The notes under the pieces are model-generated. The model saw only the letters and a program-made list of their open reading frames with translations, ran no database searches and was not told where the DNA came from. A stretch of DNA of 64,000 nucleotides. Origin: Sulfurirhabdus sp043759595 (GTDB lineage Bacteria; Pseudomonadota; Gammaproteobacteria; Burkholderiales; SMCO01). Of the stretch, positions 33,362 through 40,591 are shown one piece after another (position 1 is the first letter of the stretch; every line of letters starts with the position of its first letter). The stretch lies in assembly GCA_043759595.1 (NCBI GenBank), contig JAYVLG010000042.1, positions 40,048 to 104,047 on the forward strand, read 5' to 3'. The translations under genes were made by a program, and so were the position numbers.

Positions 33362-34825
33362 TTATTTCCCCACGTTTGCTACAGCAAGCACGTCAGTGTA
33401 GTTCGCGACTCGGCCCCCATTTTTAGCTGCATATGCCTCCGCATCCTTTTTCAGAAGAAAAGGAACAATGGAGGGATTTTTTACTACTTTTGAATCGAGT
33501 GCATAGAACGCCTTGTCGGCGAACAGCCTGATCCCAAACGTTTTATCGAAGAGGTAAGTCACACCAATCTTCTTGCCTTCGGACAACGCTTTCTTCACGC
33601 CAGCCAAGGTGCAGTTAGGAGAGCTATAGGCCGTAATCGCGCCATTTTCTATCCAAACCTCGCCACCTTCTCTAGGATTCTTGATCGGTTTTTTGCACAA
33701 AGGATCCATTCCACCGATTTCATAGCCAGAGAAGCTTGCTTTCTGCTTTTCGTAGTCGAGGCCCATATCCTTGAAAGCTTGCCGGATGTAAGTCTCATTC
33801 GCCCAGGCATCGGCGTTGAATTGCTTCACTTTCCCCATGCGCTGCAGCACACCTGTGTCGTACTTGATCGCTTCGATCCATTTTGGCTTGATGGTGGGGT
33901 CCAAGGTGTGAACGCCGCTTGGCCCAATAAACATGTAGGCCACTTCTTTTTCGGTCTTGGTCCAGTCCTCAACCTTCTCCGCGGCCAGTTTTGGGTTCTT
34001 GCGTACCCAATCGTTCGCTTCCAGGAGGGCCTTCAAATAAGCTACGACAACTTCCGGGTATTTGTCCGCAAAGTCCTTGCGCACAACCACTCCGTGCATA
34101 GTCGGCAGCTTGGTTTCAACGCCGTCGTAGATCTTGCGAGCAAAACCACGGTACGGAAGCAACTCTGGGAAAGGCACGAAATCCGCATGCCCATCGATCT
34201 TTCGCTCTTGAAGGTTAGTCGTACCCACCTCTGGGCTTTGACTGGACAACTCCCAAAAATCTTCCTTCCAGCCCTTATCTTCCATCGCTTTCAACAGCAT
34301 GCCGTGGGCTGCGGAACCGAATGGCACCGACACTCTCTTGCCCTTCAGGTCAGATAACTCATAGAAAGGGGAGTCCTTGTGCACCACGACTCCGTTGCCG
34401 GCGCCATCTTTGTTGTAAGCAATAATTGCGATCAACTCGCTCTTCGTGTCATTACCATTTTGGAAGGTGGCACCGTTCACCAGCAGCGGATAGTCACCCA
34501 TCATCCCGATCTGCAGCTTGTTCGCAACCATCCCGTTGGTAATCGGAGGCCCTGACGTGAAGTTCTGCCAATCGATCTTGAATTGAGTATCTTTGTACTT
34601 GCCGGTCTTCGGAAGATACTTCTCCAGCAGCTTCAATTCCTTGATGACCACACCTCCCGTAACTGTATTGGTCGTCGTATTCTGCGTTCCAATCCCGATA
34701 GTGACCTCTTCAGCACTGGACTGAGTACTGAAAACTACAGCAGACGCAAACATAGCAGTTGCTGCAAATGATCTAAATAATGAAGTTTTTTTTGCATTTA
34801 TATTATCTGATATCGATTTATTCAT
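33362..34825 (-). CDS. ABC substrate-binding protein (SsuA/NrtA-like) fused to a NosL-like domain
   Basis: A 487-residue exported protein. After a signal peptide (near TQSSAEE), residues 40-365 form a nitrate/sulfonate/taurine-type periplasmic binding protein (FTSGPPITNGMVANKLQIG, VPFGSAAHGMLLKAM, MHGVVVRKDFADKYP). Residues about 372-487 look like a NosL domain: MDPLCKKPI, IENGAITAYSSPNC, then KAFYALDSKV, PFLLKKDAEAYAAKNGGRV. NosL is the copper-binding lipoprotein that helps assemble nitrous oxide reductase. Ordinary binding proteins of this class are about 320-340 residues, so the extra domain is unusual. It could bind a metal or a sulfur/nitrogen ligand. First gene of the transporter unit, preceded by an AT-rich 180-base leader. 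Confidence 0.82.
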   Translation of the reverse strand: MNKSISDNINAKKTSLFRSFAATAMFASAVVFSTQSSAEEVTIGIGTQNTTTNTVTGGVVIKELKLLEKYLPKTGKYKDTQFKIDWQNFTSGPPITNGMVANKLQIGMMGDYPLLVNGATFQNGNDTKSELIAIIAYNKDGAGNGVVVHKDSPFYELSDLKGKRVSVPFGSAAHGMLLKAMEDKGWKEDFWELSSQSPEVGTTNLQERKIDGHADFVPFPELLPYRGFARKIYDGVETKLPTMHGVVVRKDFADKYPEVVVAYLKALLEANDWVRKNPKLAAEKVEDWTKTEKEVAYMFIGPSGVHTLDPTIKPKWIEAIKYDTGVLQRMGKVKQFNADAWANETYIRQAFKDMGLDYEKQKASFSGYEIGGMDPLCKKPIKNPREGGEVWIENGAITAYSSPNCTLAGVKKALSEGKKIGVTYLFDKTFGIRLFADKAFYALDSKVVKNPSIVPFLLKKDAEAYAAKNGGRVANYTDVLAVANVGK

Positions 34826-34913
34826 TACATATGCCCCTTTTACGAGATTTATTAAATAGTTACAAATATATTAATAGCAATATTTATGCCATATCGAAAT
34901 TTTATTTCAACAG

Positions 34914-34929
34914 CATGTTATGTAAGTAA
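34914..34929. promoter_or_regulatory. Weak candidate GntR operator upstream of the transporter genes
   Basis: On the minus strand it reads TTACTTACATAACATG, sharing TTACTT and the ACATG end with the site at 31484-31500. It lies about 90 bases before the binding-protein start. The match is looser than between the other two sites. Confidence 0.35.
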
Positions 34930-35009
34930 TTTCTATCATAAATCACCTTCTTTAATGCACGGTTAATGTGCGGTTTATTAAAATTTGCACAACATCTATG
35001 CACACACAT

Positions 35010-35336
35010 TCAACTTGTCTGCAAATAGTTGAACTTTTCTTTCACACTGGCCCATTCGTCAGCATCTGCAGGCGCATCAGCCTTTGCATTTATTACAGGC
35101 CATAACCGCGACAATTCTTCGTTCAATGCCAGGTATTTTTCATACTCCGGAGGCACATCCTCCTCTGCAAAAATCGCACCAGCGGGACATTCATCAACAC
35201 AAAGCGAACAGTCGATACATACCACTGGGTCAATCACCAGAAAGTTTGGCCCTTCGTGGAAACAATCCACCGGACAGACTTCAACACAATCGGTATATTT
35301 GCAACGGATACATGATTCGGTTACGAGGTAAGTCAT
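35010..35336 (-). CDS. fdxA: 7Fe-type ferredoxin (FdxA-like)
   Basis: A 108-residue ferredoxin of the Azotobacter FdI/FdxA type. The first binding motif CIRCKYTDCVEVCPVDCF carries the extra Cys spacing of a [3Fe-4S]/[4Fe-4S] protein; the second is CIDCSLCVDECPAGAI. The C-terminal 45-residue tail (YEKYLALNEELSRLWPVI) is also typical. I start at 35336 because GGGAG lies upstream and the protein begins MTYLVTESC as in relatives; seven upstream codons are unlikely to be used. It sits among redox genes and probably carries electrons between the AprA-like flavoprotein and the Nfn-like enzyme. Confidence 0.9.
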   Translation of the reverse strand: MTYLVTESCIRCKYTDCVEVCPVDCFHEGPNFLVIDPVVCIDCSLCVDECPAGAIFAEEDVPPEYEKYLALNEELSRLWPVINAKADAPADADEWASVKEKFNYLQTS

Positions 35337-35359
35337 GACATTTCTCCCTTCAAACACAC

Positions 35360-36334
35360 TTAATCGGGGCCATATTTCCCAATCTGGCTCAGGGCAAGTT
35401 TCGCAAGTTTCCGAACATCCGGATCAGGATCTTCGAGAGCTTTTTCCAACGAAGGTATCGCTCTCAGATCACCAATTTCACCGAGCGCAACAGCAGCTTC
35501 CTTGCGCAGGTTGCTCACATTGTGAAACAAAGCTTCAGAAAGCACAGGCACCGCCTCGCTGCTTTTAAGCTTTCCGAGGCTCCTTGCAGCTTTAATCCTG
35601 ACCTGCCAGTACTCGTCATTCATTGCGTCAATAATTTGTGGAATCGCGTCGTTCGCGCGCAGTTTCCCGAGCGTCATGACCGCTTCCTCACGCACTTGCC
35701 AAGAGAGGTCACCAAGAACACCAATCAAAGCGGGGAACACTTCAAGCATCACCGGAGCAAATCCGAGCGCACCCACTGCGATGCGCCTCACTTCTGCATC
35801 TGGGTCTTGTGTGGCAACCTTGGAAAGTGCCCCCAGCGCCTGTGGATCTCTCAGATAGCCCAGCACACCGACTGCCGCCTGTCGCACATCTCCATCTTCA
35901 TCGCTGATTGATGCTAGTGCAGGCTTTAGACTACCTGGCACTCTGAGTTCCCGCAGCGCCCTGAAAATTGCCGCCTTAGCGAAACCTGCTGACGACTCAA
36001 GTGCGGCTAACAACACTTCCCCAAGGGCAGGGTCTTTTAGTTCAGCAAGCGACAAGGCCGCAGTTGAGCTAACTTTAGGATCGCTGTCATCCAGAACGCT
36101 GAGCAATCCTGTAACAACCTCTTTACTCTCGAATCCTTCTAATGCCGCAGCCGCCTCAGTCCGCACATTGGCATCTATGTCCTTTAGCGCTTCGATCAAT
36201 AACGGCACAATCAGCGCCTCTTCTTCGCTATCCGCCAGATCCATTAGCGCTACGCGCCTGATTTCAGGATCCATGTCTTTCAATCTCTCAGTCAGTTGAG
36301 CGAACATCGGATATTGGGTGGTTATTGCTGTCAT
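35360..36334 (-). CDS. HEAT-repeat protein
   Basis: A 324-residue protein built almost wholly of about ten HEAT repeats of 31 residues (for example DPEIRRVALMDLADSEEE, DANVRTEAAAALEGF, DPKVSSTAALSLAEL, DGDVRQAAVGVLGYL, DAEVRRIAVGALGF, SWQVREEAVMTLGKL, YWQVRIKAARSLGKL, SNLRKEAAVALGEIG). Such solenoids act as protein scaffolds and, in the PBS-lyase-like group, bind chromophores. Placed between two ferredoxin genes, it probably docks the flavoprotein and its ferredoxins. The closely packed genes (15-25 bases apart) point to one transcript. Confidence 0.88.
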   Translation of the reverse strand: MTAITTQYPMFAQLTERLKDMDPEIRRVALMDLADSEEEALIVPLLIEALKDIDANVRTEAAAALEGFESKEVVTGLLSVLDDSDPKVSSTAALSLAELKDPALGEVLLAALESSAGFAKAAIFRALRELRVPGSLKPALASISDEDGDVRQAAVGVLGYLRDPQALGALSKVATQDPDAEVRRIAVGALGFAPVMLEVFPALIGVLGDLSWQVREEAVMTLGKLRANDAIPQIIDAMNDEYWQVRIKAARSLGKLKSSEAVPVLSEALFHNVSNLRKEAAVALGEIGDLRAIPSLEKALEDPDPDVRKLAKLALSQIGKYGPD

Positions 36335-36349
36335 GTTTTATCTCCCGTC

Positions 36350-36583
36350 TTAACGCAACAAATATGGAATATCAACACGCACAGCACCTGTGGGACAATC
36401 CTTCTCGCAGGGCATGCAATACCAACACTCGTCGAACTTCATGTATGCAGTTCCTTTAGAAAGATCGATTGCAAGAACGTCTAGCGGACATACGTCCACG
36501 CATACGGTGCAACCCTTCCCAGCAATACATTTCTCTTCATCCACCGTGACTGGCACAGTCATACGATTCAATGCATAAGTCAT
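36350..36583 (-). CDS. 2[4Fe-4S] ferredoxin, AprB-like partner
   Basis: A 77-residue ferredoxin. The first motif is CIAGKGCTVCVDVCP (a slightly expanded spacing), the second CWYCMPCEKDCPTGAV. In adenylylsulfate reductase the AprB subunit holds two [4Fe-4S] clusters and docks on AprA; this shorter protein lies 13 bases downstream of the AprA-like gene and is its likely electron partner. Its leader (AAAGGAGAGATGTC before the ATG) closely resembles that of the fdxA gene. Confidence 0.88.
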   Translation of the reverse strand: MTYALNRMTVPVTVDEEKCIAGKGCTVCVDVCPLDVLAIDLSKGTAYMKFDECWYCMPCEKDCPTGAVRVDIPYLLR

Positions 36584-36595
36584 GACATCTCTCCT

Positions 36596-38326
36596 TTAAA
36601 CAGCCACAGGTTCTTTTACGATCCGCATTTTCTGGTAAGCGGTCTTTTCTTCCTCATCCAGGGGAACAATGTAAGGTTCAATTGGCCGCGTGAAGCAGGT
36701 CATGTCGCCATTGACATCTTTCTTGACCTGAACATGCACGAACCAGTCTTCGTCGTTTTTCTCTGGGTAGTCAACACGATAGTGATACAAACCCCATCGA
36801 CTTTCCTTACGGAACAACGACGCTTGTGCGGCCATTTCAGCGCAATCCAAAATGGCGTGGATCTCCATCGACCGCATCAACTCGTGTGGGTTGCTTGCAC
36901 TCAACATGGAAAGGTCTTTACGAATTTCTCCAAAGCGCAGCATCCCGAGCTCCATCTTGCGGGTGACTTTCGGTGGTTGTAGATAGTCGTTCACCATCCG
37001 GCGCAACTTGTACTCAACCTGGCTTGGAGGAAGTCCGTCGACCACTTCCAAAGGTGCCCAGACACGTTTTCGCTCCTGCTCAACTTGGATTTCGTCAACC
37101 GGTTGTAGTGCATGAAAAGAACAGTACTCAGCTGCGCTTTCACCGGCCAACTTCCCATAGACAAACGCACCCAGCATGTAGTTATGCGGTACGCAGGCTA
37201 GGTCACCGGCAGCGTATAAACCCGGCACCGTTGTTTCGGCACGCTCGTTGACCCATACTCCAGATCCACTATGGCCGCTGCACAACCCGATCTCTGAGAT
37301 GTGCATTTCCACCATACCCTTCCGGTAGTCGAGACCGCGCCCCTCATGAAATCGCCCGCGGCTTGGTCTTTCATTGGTATGCAGAATCTCTTCGATCGTG
37401 GAAATTGTTTCTTCGGCTAAATGATCCATTTTCAGGAACACAGGGCCATTGCCCCCCTCGAGTTCCTTGTAGAACTCCATCATCATCTGGCCACTCCAGT
37501 AATCACACTCAATAAAACGATCTCCGTGAGCATTCGCGGTGTAGCCACCGAACGGGCCAGTGACGTACGCACAGGAAGGCCCGTTGTAGTCTTTAATCAA
37601 GGGATTAATCTGATAACATTCGATACCGGAAAGCTCAGCACCAGCGTGATAAGCTAGACTGTACCCATCCCCCGCATTAGTAGGGTTTTCATAGGTACCG
37701 AACAGATAACCAGAAGAAGGCATACCAAGACGCCCAGCTGCGCCAGTGGCCAAAATGACTGTCTTAGCGCGAATCACATGGAAATCTGCAGTACGGCTGT
37801 CTACTGCCATTGCGCCAGCAATCGCCCCATTCTCATCAAGCAGGAGCCGGGTCGCCATCAGCCGGTTCGTTATTTCTACACGACGCTTTTTCAACTGGCG
37901 GTACAACACTTTCTTCATGTTGTGCCCTTCTGGCATGGGCAAAACATAGGTTCCGATGTGATGGACCTTCTTGACTGCATAATCGCCCGTCTCGTCCTTT
38001 TCGAACTTCACGCCCCAGCTATCCAGTTCCTGAATCATGGAAAAGCTGTTGGTGGCGTATTCCATTACGGTCTTTTGGTTAACGATGCCATCATTCGCCA
38101 CAGTGATTTCCTTCACATACTGCTCAGGGGTGGCATGCCCAGGGATAACTGCATTATTGAGTCCGTCCATTCCCATGGAAATAGCCCCACTGCGTTTGAC
38201 ATTGGCTTTTTCCATCACCAGCACACGAAGCGCTGGGTTCTTTTCTTTAGCCTTAGCCGCTGCCATCGGCCCGGCTGTTCCTCCGCCAATGACCAGAACA
38301 TCTACTTCCATTTCGATGGTATTCAT
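36596..38326 (-). CDS. AprA/fumarate-reductase-like FAD flavoprotein
   Basis: A 576-residue soluble flavoprotein of the SdhA/FrdA/AprA family. The FAD-binding Rossmann motif is DVLVIGGGTAGPMAAAKAKE; other landmarks are KANVKRSGAISMGMDGL (flavin/substrate loop), ILATGAAGRLG, and GLYAAGDLACVPHNYMLGAFVYG near residue 405. A C-terminal helical and capping part (about 430-576) resembles AprA more than FrdA. Adenylylsulfate reductase converts APS and sulfite; fumarate reductases act on C4 acids. Neither substrate is proved here, since no sat or aprM/qmo genes are in view. I start at 38326 because AAGGAG lies 8 bases upstream. First structural gene behind the GntR regulator. Confidence 0.85.
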   Translation of the reverse strand: MNTIEMEVDVLVIGGGTAGPMAAAKAKEKNPALRVLVMEKANVKRSGAISMGMDGLNNAVIPGHATPEQYVKEITVANDGIVNQKTVMEYATNSFSMIQELDSWGVKFEKDETGDYAVKKVHHIGTYVLPMPEGHNMKKVLYRQLKKRRVEITNRLMATRLLLDENGAIAGAMAVDSRTADFHVIRAKTVILATGAAGRLGMPSSGYLFGTYENPTNAGDGYSLAYHAGAELSGIECYQINPLIKDYNGPSCAYVTGPFGGYTANAHGDRFIECDYWSGQMMMEFYKELEGGNGPVFLKMDHLAEETISTIEEILHTNERPSRGRFHEGRGLDYRKGMVEMHISEIGLCSGHSGSGVWVNERAETTVPGLYAAGDLACVPHNYMLGAFVYGKLAGESAAEYCSFHALQPVDEIQVEQERKRVWAPLEVVDGLPPSQVEYKLRRMVNDYLQPPKVTRKMELGMLRFGEIRKDLSMLSASNPHELMRSMEIHAILDCAEMAAQASLFRKESRWGLYHYRVDYPEKNDEDWFVHVQVKKDVNGDMTCFTRPIEPYIVPLDEEEKTAYQKMRIVKEPVAV

Positions 38327-38358
38327 TGAAGCTTCTCCTTGCTCTAAATTAATCGACA

Positions 38359-39111
38359 TTAAATGCGGCCGCGCTCGACACGTAGCCGGTATTGGAAGGC
38401 GTCGCCACGGTAATATAGGTATTCAAAGTCTAGCGGCTGGTTATCCGTCGTAAACGTCAACCGCTCAATGCGCAGAACAGGCGCCCCTTCTTCCAGATGG
38501 ATCAATCTGCCCAAAGATTCGTCGGCCAGCATGGCTTCGATCTGTAGTTCCGCCTGCCCGAGAGAATAGCCATAATCATTTTCAAGAATCAAAAAGATGT
38601 CTCGATGCGCAAGATTTTCCTTGCTCAGGCGTTCGCCCACCGTTTTAGGCAAGTAGCTCACGTCAAGCGAAATGGGCGCGCGATTCAAATAACGCACGCG
38701 CCGGATCTCAGACACCATTTCGCCCTCGTCCAGAGCAAGCTTTTTCGAAACAGTTTTATCCGCTGGAACGATCTTGAAGCTCACTACCTGAGAAAATGTT
38801 TCATAACCCATTGACGCCATCGCCTCGCCAAACCCCTGCAATTTCCCGATGTTCTGAAAAGCCTTGGGTTGCGATACATAAGTACCCTTGCCGTGTATCT
38901 TGAAAACAAGACCTTCCTTTTGCAGGTCGCCTAATGCTTGCCGGACGGTGATTCGACTTACGCCAAAGGAACGTGTAAGTTCACTTTCTGAAGGCATCTG
39001 TTCATGGGCCTTGTATGTCCCATCGAGAATACGTGTTCTCAGGATCTCTTTTATCTGCGTATACAGCGGCACAGGTGACAAAGACAGTACAGTTTTTTTC
39101 TTTGATTCCAT
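38359..39111 (-). CDS. GntR family (HutC/UTRA) transcriptional regulator
   Basis: A 250-residue repressor. The winged helix (residues about 12-75) reads VPLYTQIKEILRTRIL, then ESELTRSFGVSRITVRQALGDLQKEGLV and GKGTYVSQP. The UTRA ligand-binding domain (90-240) ends RIERLTFTTDNQPLDFEYLYYRGD. UTRA proteins bind small effectors such as histidine-pathway acids, sugars or phosphonates. I start at 39111 (GGAG upstream). It lies 32 bases before the AprA-like gene on the same strand, so it is probably autoregulated; the operator candidate is 39138-39154. Confidence 0.9.
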   Translation of the reverse strand: MESKKKTVLSLSPVPLYTQIKEILRTRILDGTYKAHEQMPSESELTRSFGVSRITVRQALGDLQKEGLVFKIHGKGTYVSQPKAFQNIGKLQGFGEAMASMGYETFSQVVSFKIVPADKTVSKKLALDEGEMVSEIRRVRYLNRAPISLDVSYLPKTVGERLSKENLAHRDIFLILENDYGYSLGQAELQIEAMLADESLGRLIHLEEGAPVLRIERLTFTTDNQPLDFEYLYYRGDAFQYRLRVERGRI

Positions 39112-39137
39112 CGGTCGACTAACTCCAATACACATAA

Positions 39138-39154
39138 TTACTTGTTATGACAAG
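39138..39154. promoter_or_regulatory. Candidate GntR operator upstream of the GntR/AprA-like genes
   Basis: TTACTTGTTATGACAAG contains the palindrome CTTGT-TATG-ACAAG and lies 27 bases upstream of the GntR start. A 15/17 match occurs before the Nfn-like gene (31484-31500) and a weaker one before the transporter. Confidence 0.6.
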
Positions 39155-40239
39155 ATTAACTAAAGCAAACAGCATGCCAGTTTTATAAAACTATATATAA
39201 TTTTTTCAACACATTGGTTTATATGTATTTATTTCACACAGTACTAAGCAAAAAAGACATCTTGAAAAGCACCAGAGCAGTGCACCCCTGAACTTAATGC
39301 TCCAAAATATGGCACAGTCAGCCTCCAAAAATTAATTCACCACTAATACTAAAATTTATATTGGTCGCCTTACGAAGCAAGTATTTGTTAATGCAAAGTA
39401 GAAACGTCCGTTGGCGTTTAAAACCTCCTTGTAATAAAGTGGCTAATATTTCGAAAAGGTCAAACAGATGATCCAGAAGAAAGCAAATCAGGACCATGTA
39501 TTGGGTTTGCTTGAATGTCTTTTGGCACAAGGCTCTCGACCGCTACGATCTCTTTAAATATGCAAAAAGTGCGTCTTAATTTAAACGTTGCCCAAGATCG
39601 GAATCTTTAAATGAATTGGTCAAATGACGCAAACGGTCTTGGCTATATTCAGTTTCAAGTACATGGGGCGGTATCGTATGAGGGATTGACTACCGTAAAG
39701 GAGCGGGCCTCCAAAACAAAGGCCACCTACGGGGTATTTGCAAGTCATGAGGTGTCTTGCTTCATTGGAGCATAACAAGTCATTAAAGCCGAAGCCGCTT
39801 CGCGGCTCGGATTAATTCGCATGCTGAACGTCCACTGTGTCAGCACAACCAGCCATTGGCTAGTGATGAGTGAATGTCCAAAATTGGCACGCTGCTGCCG
39901 GATAGAGCAGCAATTCAATTTCATTCCGAGAACTGTAAAGTTTTCCGACAAAATTCCTGAGCTTCGCGGGAATGACCGCAATGGAGAACATTTCTGTATT
40001 GCCGCTTGTGGCACGTTATTGACGGTCGTCAACAGTTTACAGCAACATCCTTCTCGCTATGCAAGAGACCACAGATTATCAACATCCAACCATGTATTGC
40101 ACAAATAAGAGATTTCGCTAACTGGATGATTCCAAACATATAATGCACAATACAGATGCAAAATTATTCATGTTTTATGTGAGCCAGAGTCCCCGTTTCC
40201 AAACCGATTCTACAAATAGCCGAATAAGGACTATTGCCG
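39155..40239. other. Long intergenic region without supported genes
   Basis: About 1.1 kb with only short, poorly supported open frames on both strands. It holds the promoter region for the GntR gene at the left, and a hairpin region resembling a decayed integron attC site near 39773-39830. The rest shows no recognisable gene. Confidence 0.5.
39773..39830. repeat. attC-like hairpin (decayed cassette recombination site?)
   Basis: GCATAACAAGTCATTAAAGC is followed by the perfect hairpin AGCCGC-TTC-GCGGCT (39793-39807) and then GGATTAATTCGC. This is the order of an integron attC site (core AAC, stem, hairpin, TTAA), but the closing GTTRRRY core is not clear. No integrase is in view. Confidence 0.35.
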
Positions 40240-40515
40240 CTATTTCAAATATGAGCGTATCACATTGACCACCTGCTCCAATTCCTGCTTGCGCTGTTCA
40301 GGCTGCACTACATCCAACCCCAGATGCTCGCGAATGTGTCCCTCTAACATTTCCGCCATCAAGCCATTGACCGCACCACGTATCGAGGCTATCTGCTGAA
40401 GCACCGCCGCGCAGTCCGGTTGTTCATTCAATGCTTTTTCCATGGCTTCTACCTGCCCCTTTATACGCCGGACACGAGTCAGTAATTTTTTTCTGTCTTT
40501 CACTGTATGGGACAT
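40240..40515 (-). CDS. dmeR: Metal-sensing CsoR/RcnR-family repressor (DmeR-like)
   Basis: A 91-residue all-helical repressor of the RcnR/FrmR/CsoR family. It begins SHTVKDRKKLLTRVRRIKGQ, with the N-terminal His used for Ni/Co sensing, then has Cys in PDCAAVLQQIAS and His in EMLEGHIREHL, the classical Cys-His-His metal site. I start at 40515 (GGAGAG upstream, standard N-terminus); the open frame extends further but would overlap the divergent gene. It is divergent from a DmeF-type efflux gene, and the operator candidate lies between. Cobalt or nickel is the likely effector, by analogy to DmeRF of rhizobia. Confidence 0.88.
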   Translation of the reverse strand: MSHTVKDRKKLLTRVRRIKGQVEAMEKALNEQPDCAAVLQQIASIRGAVNGLMAEMLEGHIREHLGLDVVQPEQRKQELEQVVNVIRSYLK

Positions 40516-40540
40516 ACTCTCTCCTTTACTTTGACTGTTA

Positions 40541-40564
40541 ATAGTATAGTAGGGTATAGTATAT
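40541..40564. promoter_or_regulatory. Candidate DmeR operator
   Basis: ATAGTATAGTAGGGTATAGT and the following ATAT form a G-tract (GGG) flanked by AT-rich inverted/direct repeats of TATAGTA, the layout of RcnR/DmeR operators. It lies in the 76-base space between the divergent dmeR and dmeF start codons. Confidence 0.6.
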
Positions 40565-40591
40565 TTCAAGTTTATATTTTGGCATTTTCCC

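Noticed and set aside
36596..38326. Calling this gene aprA with its APS reductase function
   Set aside because: No sat, aprM or qmo genes, and the partner ferredoxin is shorter than AprB. The family could equally be fumarate-reductase-like.
39318..39530. Open frame of 70 codons, minus strand, next to the GntR gene
   Set aside because: No ribosome binding site and no family. A short plus-strand frame in the same place ends after 15 codons.
39745..40032. Open frame on the minus strand in the 1.1-kb gap
   Set aside because: Composition is not protein-like, the complementary strand is equally open and no start signal is present.
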